Positions 45,036 through 57,700 of a stretch of DNA of 64,000 nucleotides are shown here, piece by piece (positions within the stretch are counted from its first letter, which is position 1; each line of letters starts with the position of its first letter). The notes below the pieces were generated by a model that worked only from the letters and a program-made list of their open reading frames with translations, had not been told where the DNA came from and ran no database searches. The position numbers and the translations under genes were made by a program. Source of the stretch: Udeniomyces pyricola (taxonomy: Eukaryota > Basidiomycota > Tremellomycetes > Cystofilobasidiales > Mrakiaceae); assembly GCA_039545295.1 (NCBI GenBank), contig BCIK01000012.1, positions 248,001 to 312,000 on the forward strand, read 5' to 3'.

Positions 45036-45658
45036 ATGATTGAATGGCATGATAGCTTTCCGAAAAGTGTATGCCGAGTTGAGCGATGGATGGGCGCTTG
45101 CTTGGAACAGAACAAGGCATAAACTGGATTAGGAACTCAAGGTCGAAAGAAAATCAAAGAACAGACGCGTGGATGAATGATGAGTGCGCTGGTATAAGCA
45201 TTGCTGACTCTTAATGGCGTATCCGCAGTGCCGTCTATTCGAAAAGGGACTTGACGACCGCCCAGCTTCGCGTTGAGAAAAGGGACAAGATGAACATGAT
45301 CGATGAACGGACTTGTTCTTGTCTCCCTTCCCACTTGATCATCTTCTCATCCCTATCAGCCTACTTCATCCTCATCCCGACGCAGGCCTCTCCTCGCGTC
45401 TCCGCCCATACCGCGTCGACCCAACAGCCAAGGAAAAAACGCCTTACGAGTGAACCAATTCACTCCTTGACATCTAGTTCTGAAACTTGATTGCGGTTCC
45501 CTTCGCTTCTCCATCTCTCTCAATTGATAACGCTCCATTCAAGACTCATCCGATCCGACCGACCTGCGTGACTCTCTACGTCGCGCTCCCTTTCCCCCCT
45601 TGGCCAGACTCGCCCTCATCAGCAACATTTCGTGTCATCCTCCCACGCTTGTCTTACC
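45036..45658. other. intergenic, no gene seen
   Basis: This is the promoter side of the Ark1-type kinase. The last 150 bases are CT-rich. No second gene is supported. Confidence 0.5.
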
Positions 45659-48600
45659 ATGAACAACTTTCCTCCGCCTATCGCTCAACCCTATCCAGCC
45701 TTTGCCATGGCACCATCCCAGCAACAGCAGCAGCCACCCCGGCTCATACCTCCTGTCCCCCAGCAACAGCAGCAGACTTACCTGCAGCACCAACTTGCAT
45801 CTCCTCCACCTCAGCAACAGCAACAGCACCAACAACACAAGGGAACCCTTGTCCCAGGTCAACAGCTCCAAGTCGGCAAGATCCCTGTCGTCGTTGAAAA
45901 GTACCTTTCCGAAGGTCCGTTGCTGCTTGCATCCATCTCCTCCCCCTTGCCTCTGCGGCCGGCGCCTGCTGGCGTCACTGGCTCCTGCCTACCCCCCCCC
46001 CCTCCTTCTTCCCAGACTCATCAGATCATCTCTTTTGGTTGTTCGCCTTGATTCGATCTGATCTGGGACTATCAATCAGGGGGCTTCGCTCATGTTTATC
46101 TTGTCCGTACTCGAGAGCTCATCGGAGGTAAAGATCAACACGTCCTTAAGCGCGTTGCTGTTAGGGAGAAGAGCCTACTCGAGGAGGTCCGACGCGAAGT
46201 CGAAGTGATGGTATGTTTGGTTCCCTCCCCATCGCTTTCATCACTCGCCCCGAATCTTGACATTGACGCATAGTTGGAATCGATCCTTGTATTTGGGTAT
46301 GTTCTGATGCGATCTTGGTGGGATTTCAGAAAATGCTGCGAGGTCATCCCAACATCGTCAACCTCATCGATGCCGATGCATTCAAGGTTCGTCCATTCAG
46401 CGTTATTCACATCTCTCGTGTACTTGTCCCGTTGAGATTTACGATGGCCCCCAAATCTGACTCAACCATGTGCGCGATCAAACTAGCTACCAGATGGCAC
46501 GCATGAGGTCCTGATTCTGATGGAGTTTTGCTCAGGTGTGACCATTGTTTCCTGCATCATTCTTGGCGTCTCTGCGTGACGTTGTGGCCGCTGATGGTTC
46601 TGTGCTGTTCACCATCGCTCAGGGGGTGGCATCATCGACATGATGAACCGTCGCTTGCGTGAACGACTCACCGAGGAAGAGATTCTTCAGGTGTTTGTCG
46701 ATGTGTGTGAGGTATGTATTCCCTACTCAGTCGTCTGCTGCATGTCCGCATGATCAATTCATAGAGCTTCTCTTGCTTACGAGATGCCTCGGTCTTCTCT
46801 CACCAGGGCGTCACCAAAATGCACTCCCTCTCTCCACCTCTTGTTCATCGAGACCTCAAAGTCGAAAACATCCTTCAGTCTTCTCCGACATCGTTCAAGC
46901 TCTGCGACTTTGGTTCCGTAGCTGTGCCCCGACCGCCGCCGAGCACGGTTCAGGATATGAAGGAGGTCGAGCTCGACATCCAAAGTCACACCACGATGCA
47001 GTATCGGGCGCCCGAGATGGTCGACGTCTATCAACGGAGAGTCATTGATGAAAAGTCAGATATCTGGGCATTAGGGGTGCTGCTTTACAAGTTGTGTTAC
47101 TACACGACGCCTTTGTGAGTCTCTTTGTCTCTCATTCTGGCATTTCATGTTCATACCTGATGGTGTGCTCGTGGTCCGCACCGGGTGAATCCGTTGCAGT
47201 GCTTCTGTCTGATACCAGACATGTGTGTCTGTCTTGACATTTGCAGTGAGGAGCACGGACCTCTAGCCATCTTGAACGTTCAATATCGAGTTCCGCCTTT
47301 TCCCGTCTACTCGGACCGCATGAATCTCTTGATTGGTGAGTAAGACGATGGCGTGCTTCCTCCTTGTCTTGTACTCCTACATCAATCGTTGTTGACCAGA
47401 TCTTCACTGTGTACTCGACTAAGGCTCGATGCTGCAAGAGCACGGCGTTCAGCGTCCCTCAGCTGTGCAAGTCCTCAAAACGGTCCATGGCTTGCGTGGA
47501 ACGGTTTCACCCCATCACTACGTATGTTTCATCTCCCTCTTGGTTCTCTTCGTTGCAAGGTCTCGTCCGTCTGATCGACATGTATGGTTACTATGAATGC
47601 CTGTAGAACGAACCCCGCTCGATGGTCCCATCGACATCTGCCTCGCCGAACCTGTATGATATCATATCTTCTGTCCCTTCGCCGACGGCGCCATCCCCTG
47701 CTGCCAACATCACCCCCATGCGACGGGGTCGACCGACAGGCAAGCCGACTACGCCCGCTGCCACTGTCGCTGCCCCGTCGCTGCAACCTCCCATGATATC
47801 CCAGCCTGCAAGTCAAAGCCCTGTCCATAGACAGTTTACGGGCGAGGCTGACAACCGAGCCCGATCTATGGGAGAATCCAAGAGTCCCATCGATGTCGTC
47901 CAAGAAGGATTGAAGCAATACGAAGACGTCGAGCGCTCTCTGCCCGAAGCCGGCGATCCATCTGGTGCACCGGCCATGACACGATTCGACTCTAGCCGCT
48001 CGCTCAAGAGCACTTTCACCCCATCATCTTCGGCAAACAGTCGCGCTGGATTTGACCGACCTTTGGCATCTCGAGCGGACTCGTCACTTTCTACATCCTC
48101 CTCGGCGTCTTACGCTCCCCCTGTCGCTAGGTTTGCTGAGTCTTTCTCGACATCGCCCACTCCACCTCTACCCCCGACCCTTCCTCCTCAATCAACCGCA
48201 TCGTCCTCAGCTCAGAAACCACCCTCGACGACGGCGGCGGCCAGAGCGGCCCTCTTTGACGGCTTTGCCGAGACCTCGGAGTCGAGTGCGATCCCCTTGA
48301 TCCCGAGTTTGAAATCTAACTCGACCTCGGCATCTTCCCGCTGGCCTCCTGTATCAACGATGTCTAAAAACAACACCTCTGTTTCGACCAATCAGCAGCC
48401 TCTAGTCACCGTGACTTCACCCGAGCCGTTTGGTTTCCGTGGCAGCAACAGTGGGACTTCGATGCCGATCCTTCCTTCTGCCTCATCCCCCTCGAGCAGC
48501 TTCAATGACTCCTTTGGGGACTCGTTCGTTCCTTCTGGGTCTTCTGTCAAACCTTTCCGCTCCACACCCTCTCCTTCGGCAACACTCGTTGCTCCTGCTG

Positions 48601-50984
48601 CTATGCCCGTCGCTACGGGCAAGCCTCCGCCGACCAAGGGCTTCAGCAACAACTTTGGAGATACATTTATGCCGGTCAGCGGGACGGATGAGGTCACGAA
48701 TTCGACGGCAATCTCGTCTGGGAATGAAATCCCTTTGGACTCTTCCGCGCATGTCCCTTCGTCTCCTTCGTTTGATGAGCGCTACCCATCCGTCGAAACG
48801 CTCTCCCTTGCCTCATCCGCTCAGCCTATGCCGATGAGCACGTCGCCATCGTCCCAACTCATCTCACCACCACCTCTCGCTCCCAGACCGCTTCCACCTT
48901 CGTCGACCCAGTCCTTCACGCTCCACGCCGGACGCAACATCACCGGACCCGCCTCGACGACCCCCTCTGAGAACAAGAAACCTTTCTTTGAGCACCTTGA
49001 GAGAAAACGAAGTGGACTCGTCGGTGGTGGGGTTGGAATGGTTGAGGCGAGGAGTCAACAGGTGACGGGTGTCGGTATGAACGATCCAGAGATGGGAGGA
49101 AAGAGAGTAGTCAGAGTCGAAGAAGGACCGGCAGAAACCGAGGGGTATTCCACGTTGCCAACGGTTCCCCTTACGGATGAAGTCGACGATCAAAGAAGGA
49201 TTTTAGTTCAATCCCCTGTCCAATCAGCCGACGCTTCAATGTCCAGGACCGATCACGAGCCCGAACAAGCGGTTGCGAGAGAGACTCGACCGGGCAGAAA
49301 GGACTGGTTGACAGGCGAAGATTCTTTGTCACCTTCTTCGACGCTTCTGAACCCTATCAACTCGCTTCACAAGCCTATGTCCTTCACTACCCCTTCTGCT
49401 CCTACGCCGTCCGCTCCCGGTGAGAGCTCGATGACAAGCAGCGTTGGTCACGGCAAGAGCTACGTCAAACCTGCCGGTGGACCTCTCCCCCCTCCCAAAC
49501 CACCTAAACCTACCCTTGTCGCCTCTCCTTCTTCTCAAGCCCTCGGCCGATCCCAGACCCTCCCTCCCATCAACCCCATCACGAAACCTACGCCCCCAGC
49601 AAAAGCCAAGCCGGCTCATCTCGTCTCGGCACGCAACAGCAGCATCCTCAACGACCAATGGAGTCCTGTCGAGAAAGCCAAGGGAGCTTTGACCGGTTCT
49701 GTCACAGGTGGGAACGCACCTGATGCTGCGGTTGCGGTCAGGAACGGATTTACGGCAACCGCCGATGGGACTTGGAGTGATGAGGGAGATGATGGCCCAG
49801 AAGATGCGGTCGTCGCTAGGGTTGACAAACCTCATTCGTCGCTCGACTTTAGTGATGGGTACGGGAAGAAGGAGGTGTATGGATCGGTCGGTGGCCGTCA
49901 GGAGACGCCTCGTGGTAGTGGTGGTAGTGGTGTAGCAACACGGTATGGCCAACAAGGTCAGGAACGACGATTGACTGGTGAAGGGACTTCTGTTCCTGCT
50001 TCTTCAATACAGCAAGCCAAACCGGTTTTCAAGATGACGACGACGACGTCGTCGAGTTCCGTGCCTACCCTACCGATCGTTCCCCCTTCTTCCTCCTCTT
50101 TATCCTCTTCCTCGCCCTCGATCGCCATGTCGACCGGTCCGAACCAACCTCCACCCACGAAAGCTTACGTTTCCTCAAACTCGTCGGTCGCGGCGCCGCC
50201 GGCGGGACCCCGACGGTTACCTCTGATCGACCCAGATGCCGCCTCGTCTTTCTTGGGTCGGTCAAATTCTTTCGCATCGAGAACCAAGACTGCTACTGGT
50301 ACTACTCCCTCTCTGAAGAGTCAACAACAACAACAACCGCCACAGGAGCCAAAGCAAACGCATCCATCGACTCTTCAGCAAGTTGGAGGGAAACCAAGGC
50401 CTCAATCTCTCTACGTCCCATCGAACTCTGGTCCTTCTCCTTCTTCTCGGTCTTCTGGTTCTTCGTTATCGGGATCATCGATGATCCTTCCAGTCTCACC
50501 TCCGACGAGCGTTCCTCCACCTCATCCACTTAAACCAGGTTCACCGTTGGTTACGACGAATCGACCCGTTGTTCCTCCTCCTCTTCCTTCTTCTTCTCCT
50601 TCTCCTTCTCCTTCTTCTTCCTCTTCTCCTCAACAGAAGATGAACTCCCAAACAAGGAGAGGATCCCTTCCACCTTTATCGAAGACGTTGACGCCGCCAC
50701 CGCCGTCGCCTCCTCCCTTAGGCTTGGGCTTGGGCGTGAGTGGTGGTAGCAGCAGCAGTCCTCCTGCACCTGTATCTGCAGGGGGAGGAAGGGGAAACCA
50801 CCGGGTCGAACAGCAGAAGATCGTCAGGCAAGAAGCGTTACAAGGCGTCTTGGAAAAGAGAGGGGATCCGAATCATTCGGATGATGGTGACGTGACGAAA
50901 ACAGGAGGAGGAGGAGGAGGAGGAGAGGTAGGTGAGAAGGTGAACGTGAAGAGTTTGATTGGGAGGTGGAATCAGAGGCAGTGA
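45659..50984 (+). CDS. Ark1/Prk1 (NAK) family serine/threonine kinase
   Basis: NAK kinases regulate actin patches and endocytosis by phosphorylating coat proteins. Nine exons (45659-45914, 46080-46210, 46330-46386, 46487-46535, 46623-46711, 46807-47114, 47247-47335, 47424-47521, 47607-50984) sum to 4455 bases and 1484 residues. The N-terminus is Gln/Pro-rich with several Q5-type runs. The kinase domain shows [91 protein letters not shown], the family-specific [13 protein letters not shown] and [20 protein letters not shown]. The last exon codes an 1100-residue Ser/Thr/Pro-rich tail with many PxxP runs, consistent with adaptor binding, and ends [14 protein letters not shown]. Exon 3 ends at GTTCGT (46387). 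Yeast Ark1, Prk1 and Akl1 are shorter. Confidence 0.94.
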
Positions 50985-51012
50985 GTGAGTGAGTGAGTGA
51001 GTGAGTGAGTGA
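50981..51012. repeat. (GTGA)n microsatellite overlapping the kinase stop codon
   Basis: Eight GTGA/GAGT units begin at the last codons of the kinase gene; the stop TGA (50982-50984) is part of the first unit. Confidence 0.85.
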
Positions 51013-51753
51013 AATCGATGGAGTAAGTGATGATAAAATTCAAATCAAAAAAAAGAAAAGAAAAAAAAAAAGTGGGAGGAGAGGAAGAGAGAGAGAGAGG
51101 CTGTGAGATGAGGTTGGAATTTTTGGAATTTTTGTTTTTTTTATATATAAAGGGATCAATGCAAACAAACAAACAAACCTTTGCCCTTCCCTCCCTCCCT
51201 CCCCGCCCTTTATCTGTATATCATTTGGAATGAATGCTGAGTATGAACCCATATATATATACTGAACCTAAGATGCTCTGCAAACGTTGAAATGGGGGAA
51301 AAGTGAAGTAACGTATAATATGTATGCATGCATAGTAAGGGGGGGGGGAAGGGGGAAGGGGAAGCATGGAAACGCATCGTCGATGACATGGAAGCAACGA
51401 GGATAAGAGAAATACGAAGGAAGGAAGAAAAAAAACAGAAGAAGAAGAAAAGAAGGGAAGAGAGGGGGGGGGGGGACAGATTCGGTCATTCCTTGATTCC
51501 TCTAGCTCTCTCTCTCTCTTTCCCTCCCCCCAAAGATAGGTAGATATCGACCGTAGGTCGGGTCGAACGTCTCGAACAAAAGAACCCCCAAACCGAGAAG
51601 AAGACATCGATATCCCCATATACATACATACATACATACATACATACATACATAAATCTCTCTCTCTCCCCAAGAAAGAAAGATCATAGTTGTCATGACG
51701 AAGGAACGGAAACAAACGACAAAAAAAAAAAAGACAACATCGGATGGATCGGA
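50985..51753. other. convergent spacer, repeat-rich
   Basis: The kinase gene and the polymerase delta gene end toward each other here. The spacer holds the GTGA repeat, A- and G-runs (G9 near 51340, G11 near 51467) and a TACA repeat (51619-51654). No gene is supported. Confidence 0.6.
51619..51654. repeat. (TACA)n microsatellite
   Basis: About nine tetranucleotide units are seen directly in the 3' flank of the polymerase gene. Confidence 0.85.
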
Positions 51754-54700
51754 TCACCAGGCTTGCTCTTTGTCGAACCGGTCCATGATGGCCATGGAAT
51801 CTGAGACTTCTTTTTGGGCTTTCTTGCGCATGTAGAACTGGAGGAGGGGGGGGGAGGGGGAAAGCGGAAAGGAGAAGAAAGAAACATAAGAGAAAGAAGA
51901 AGAAGAAAAAAAAATGAGATCTTGTGTGAGGTTTGTATAACAAAAAAAAACCAAAAAAAAAACCCAAAAAAAAAAAAAAAAAAAAAAAACAACGACGACG
52001 TACAATGGGGCAATCCTTGCTGGAGCAAAGGACGTCTTGGTGAAGCGAACCTTGACACCGCTGACATTGGGTCCAGAGCCGAGAAAAGTTGACTTGATGG
52101 GCCGAGGTTTGGACGAGCTAGAAAGAAAAAAAAAACCAAAGAAAACCCGATGGCGTAGGGTTTGAAACGTGAGGGAGGGAAGGAGGAAAGGAGAGGAAGG
52201 GAAAAGAACACAAGGTGAAAAGAGAAAGGGAGGAGGGGGGGAAGGGAGAATAGAAAAAATAACACGGTGAGTCAATACAGAAGATATAACGAGAGAAGGA
52301 GAAAAAAAAAAGAAAAAAAAGGAAGAGAGAATCGTCCGAGTCTGCAAAAGGTTGATCTGGTTTTGAGTCCATTCCAGGTGTCTGGACTATGTGGGAGGAT
52401 GTTTCATGTCACAAGTAGTCCACCGCTTTACCCTCGTCACCTCCTCATCTCTTTCTCCCCGACTACAAAACCAGAAAGAACCAAACCGAGTTTTAGTCAC
52501 GTACCGATTTCTGGTATAGCTCTCCGATCCGTGGCCGACAATTGTTGCACACCGCTCCATCTGTCCGACCATGTCCAACACGAAGAATCACACAAAAAAA
52601 GGAGCGGGGGGCAGGGGGTACGAGGAGAGGAAAAAGGGAAGGGATTTCCCAGAGGAAAAGCGACGAGATATCGACAAAAAAAAAAAAACCATAGTGATCA
52701 GAATTCTTTGAGTCAACTTCTCTTTTAGTATGAAGAATGCTTGATGGAGATTGGGTTGGGACGACGCTTCTTCCTTTGGGGGGGGGGGAGTGATTTTATT
52801 TATTGTCCAGCCTGGTCCCGTGCGAGATGGAGTTCGATGACTCTACCAAGAATTCGAACACTCTTCCTCTTTTCCACATTCCGACTCGGATGAAACAGGC
52901 CGCTCGGTCGATCGCATCGGCTTGAGCCCAAATCGATATACTAAACCGGAGAGAGGTAAAGAAAGAAGGGGGGGGGGGAGAAGGAAAGAAGACCGGGGGG
53001 ATGCACCTTTGTTCGTCGTCTTGAGGGGCGTCTTGCACCCGAGGCAAGTCACCGTCTTGACGGCAAACTTCATCAGTCCACCAATTGTCGGGGTCGCAAT
53101 ACTAATCGTCCGCGTGTGATCACCCACAACTGTACGTGACCGAAAATCCGAGGTCGGGACAATGCAAAACAGATATAGAGATGGAGAGGTGAGGAAGGGG
53201 GGAGGGGAGGGGGATGTACATGAGGTTTGATAGAATCAGCCTACGTCGAACCGCACACCTGCAACCCGACCATTCCGGATGACACCAAGCAAGCACATCC
53301 ATCACGACCGGCATTTTCCCTTTCATCTCTGACAAGAAGATCGGAGGAAGAAAAAAAAAAAGAAAGAAGAAAAAATCGAGAGCGGTAAACGAACGCAACG
53401 AATTCGCCTTATCGCCCAAGATGGGCTCAAAGATCCTCATGAGCGGTTTCGACAATTGGTTCTCGAGGTAGTATTTGGTATCGATCGGGATGTTGTTCTC
53501 GAGCACGTAGATGGGGTCTTCGGATTTCTCATACGCCGCCGCGCCTGGTGGGGGAGAAGGAGGAAAGGTAGAGGATATGATTGGGAAAGGGACCACCGGG
53601 ACGGAAGATGGAGAGTCAAGCCAGGGAATAGAAAAGGGAGAAAGATGTGAGATGACAAACGTTAGATCAAGCATACACGAGCAAGAATCGAAATATCAAG
53701 AGGGACAAAAAAGGACAGAAAAGGAGATCACGCACCTTTAGTCCCCTTGATGATGACATAAGCGACACGGTCTCCAAGCGAGGGCGCCGAACCTGTAACA
53801 AAATCAAGCAACGATAATGAGAAATTTGTACATAAAAAAAAACGCTCCTTTCTTGTCTCTTGTACTTTTGTTGTCGTTGTTGATATATATAGATATGTTC
53901 CTTACCAGCGTCTCGTTCCTTCATGCGTGCCGCCAATTCTACATGGGCTTGCTTCGCAGCATAATCTTGGGTTCACGAAAGAGAAAGAGAAGAAAGCAAA
54001 CGAGAGTCTCACATCAACATGTGAAAGCGAAGAAGAAAAAAAAAAAAAAAACATCACCCATGAACCGACGACGCGGATAATACAGGTAAGAATGAACCGG
54101 ACGGACCTGATTTGGCAAGGGCTTTTGTGATGACGAGCTGGGACATGTCAACCTTGTTCTGCAAGAGTTCCGAAATGACTTGCTTGGTGTATCTTTTGAA
54201 GGAAAAAAAAAAGAAACGCAACCGCCAAGCAGAGATCAAGCGATAAATCCGGTGAAGCGGTTGGTGAGAGTAGACCGATGGTGTCAGCAAACAGGTTACG
54301 AGATGAAAAGAGACGAGATTGATGCAGATGCTATGTTTTTAGGAAATTCTTACTCCTCAGCCCCTTTGACGTCCCGATCGATCAACATCTTGTGCAAGCA
54401 CGTTTCGATGACGGTCTGGACGAGCCGACAATTATCTCTTCGAACGGTCTAACGAGCAATCATAGGTTTGGAGAGCAAAAGCAGAGTGAGAAAGAGAGAA
54501 GAAGAAAAAGCCCTAGAGCATACCAATTCGATCCAACATCCTGGTCGTTCTGTTTCCACCGCCGTCCAAAGCGCCACGTTGAGGAGGAAACCACTCACTT
54601 CAATTCCCTTGGTGTCCATCTTGTCGTACTTGTCCGGTCTCGTCCAGTACAATCCCGCATACCTCTTCTTGTTGATGAGCAAATACGGGAAGTAAACCTT

Positions 54701-57700
54701 CTCGAACTCGAGTTTGATGGGCTTGACGAACTTTGTCGAGACGAACTCGGCGGCTTCCGCTCCGAGAGCCATGGACGTTTCGAGATCGGGACAACCAAAC
54801 TTGACCATGACCGAATCAGTATCACCATAAATGACCTTGGCGTCGTACTTGTAACCATGCTCGATGTTGTAGTTGGCTTCGACTTCCTATATGATATTGA
54901 TCCGTGTAGGCATTGCCGGAGGGAGCAAGCGCGTCAGATGTGAATGGACGGGTGGAGAGCATACCGATGCAACCTGCCAGCAGCAGCCAGACAAAGAGAT
55001 TGCCCAGCCTGACGGATGGGAGAACGATTCAGAGGAACGAGCCAGCGAACCTGCTTGGTGAATTCAATCATCTGTCGCCCATACGCTGTAACGGACGACG
55101 AAATGGCAAGGCATGGAAGCTTTCCAACCGTTGCTCCGGTGAATCCGTAGACCGAGTTGGCCGACACCTGAGTGTACAATCCAAGCCGGTGGCGGGTGAT
55201 GTTGTGATGAAGGAGGATAAAATCACTCGAATTAGCAAAGGGATCTTGTCATCACAACTGGGACCTATACATTCAACATGGTTCCGAAAAAAGAAAGAAG
55301 AAGGATAGAAAAGGAAGAAGAGATAGCAAGCAAAAGCAGAAGCAAAGCTCTCGACCAAAAAAAAAAAAAAACTAAAATCAGACGTACCTTGAGCGCCAGT
55401 TGACGACCATCGAGTACGGCTCGCTTGAACGGATCCGTTTCCACCTTCAACTCGTTCTTGGCCTTCTTTCGGGCCGACAACAAGTCTTCGAGAACGATGG
55501 CAAGCAGACCCTTGCGACGCTTCGTCGTCGCGAAAAAGTCTTTCAAGAGGGAAAGAACGAGAACAAATCAGAACACATCACAAGAAGAAAAGTTTTTTTT
55601 GTTTTGTTTTGGGCAAGAAGCGAGAGAGTGAAAAGGGTGGAACCAAAAATGGTGCGTTGTGTCAGCTTGCGATTGACGACCTCATGCCCAAACAAAACGT
55701 GTTCCCTCGGATTCAAGACTGATCGATCCCCTTGCTTCCACCCTTCAACCCCCGAGCCTGCAACACTCACCGTTGTTGGGCGTCAAAACGTAATCTTCAT
55801 CCTTGACGAGCCCGAGACGATCGATCGTGGCCTTGTCGAGGAGGGTCGTATAGCACAGGTTGTGGGCCATCATGATAGAAGGGTAAAGCGAGGCAAAATC
55901 GAGCGTCGCAATCGGAACGTCATAGTAACCTCGCTCAGGTTCGATAACGGTCGCCCCTTCGTACATGTCGTCGGAACCTGTCGTCGATCGAGGAGGATTG
56001 GAATTCCACAGGCCAGAAAGGATGGAAAGATGCGAGGGATATAGGGAATGTCGTTTCGTCGAGGATTAGCATTTTTCTTTGCTTTACAACTCTAGCGATG
56101 CACAAACCGAAAGAGGCTTGAAAGAAGGATGGGCCCGTCCGAATGGAAGGGGGGGGGGATGGTAACAGAAGCGCAACCCAGGGGACCCCAAAACCAAGAC
56201 GCAACAATAACAACACCAGATAAATAAATGTAGACGCACCTTCGGACTTGACGCTCGGAACGAGGTAATCCTCCTCGTTAGCCTTTCGATAGAGCTGCGA
56301 GACGACCTTGATCTGTTGACCTCGAGAAAGGAGGTAGTTGAACGGCACACCCGTCACACGCGCCATCTCGGTGTAGTTGACGAAGCACATGAGTTTGTCG
56401 AGTAGCCGTTGAGGAAGGTACGCATCCTGCCCATTGCGTGATGGCGTGTATGTGTGTATATGAATCAAACCGAGATGTAGCTGTCAGTATATTACATCGC
56501 TCCGTTCCCGTCCACAAGGAAAAAGAAAGAAGTTGAAAACCACTTCTATCTCAAAGACCAATTGACCGACCTTGAGACAATAAACCGCCAATCGTCTCCG
56601 ACTCTCATCCGTCCCGTTCTGAAGCTCCGTAATGATGGAATAATGGACTTCTTCTTTTTGCTCGCCGAGAAAGTGACTACACACCGCGTTGAGGGTGTAC
56701 GATCGGAGCTTGTAATCACGCTGCATGACAGTGAGGAGGTCGAGTTGGAGTCGACCGTCGAGGTTGATGGTCTTGGAATCACGCGAACCGTACGCTTTGG
56801 AGGAGAAATGGGTATCTTTGGCTTCGGTCTTGACGTCTGACGGGTAGCAAGGATCGTACAGTGGATGTAGGAAGAGAAGGAGAGAGAAGAGAGGGAGAAG
56901 GGAGGGGGTGGATCAGTATGTATACCGACCACCAGTCAAGGGAAAGAACAATAAGGACAAAACCCTGATATCACTTCAAACTCACTATGCAATCTCCCGA
57001 GGAACGGGAACTTGACAACCTTGAGTGCCTTTGCCCGGTTCAATAAATACGGGAAATCAAAGTTGGTCGTGTTGTACCCAATGATCATGTCCGGATCGAC
57101 TTCCTGTACAAACTCCGCCCAACTCTGGAGGAGCTTTCCTTCGTCTCGAAATTCGAGGACTTGGGACCCGACGATGTGCGCGCACGTGTTGAGGGTGAAG
57201 ACGTTGCGGATGAAAGGTTTGGCTTGTCCTTGACGGGTGACCATGTTGGCGATCTGAATGACGGGATCGATCTCGGCTTCCGGGAAGACACCTTTACGAC
57301 CGGCGCATTCGATATCAAACGAGAGGATTCGGAGAGGCGCAAGGGCCGACCATTCGCCTTCGGGGGCGTAAGAAATGAGATCCTCTGATCTACAGAGCAA
57401 CCCCCAGAACAGAAACAATGCGAAATAAAGGAACACGTGTTCAAACGGTTGTTCAATCTCTCATCATTATTTGACGAATGATGATGAACACTAGAATCTT
57501 GGACGGACGACGGACCCACCCCCCCCCCCCCCCCAAAAAAAAAAGATAAGACTTACTTGCAATCCAGTTCTAGCTGACACCTCGAAACAGACTTGCTCGA
57601 GTTTCGAAGCGTGTACTTGTTGGCTGGCACCTCAAGCCAGTTCATACCAGGGATCTACACGACCCAGACGAACGCATAAACAGAGAAGTCCACCATGGGA

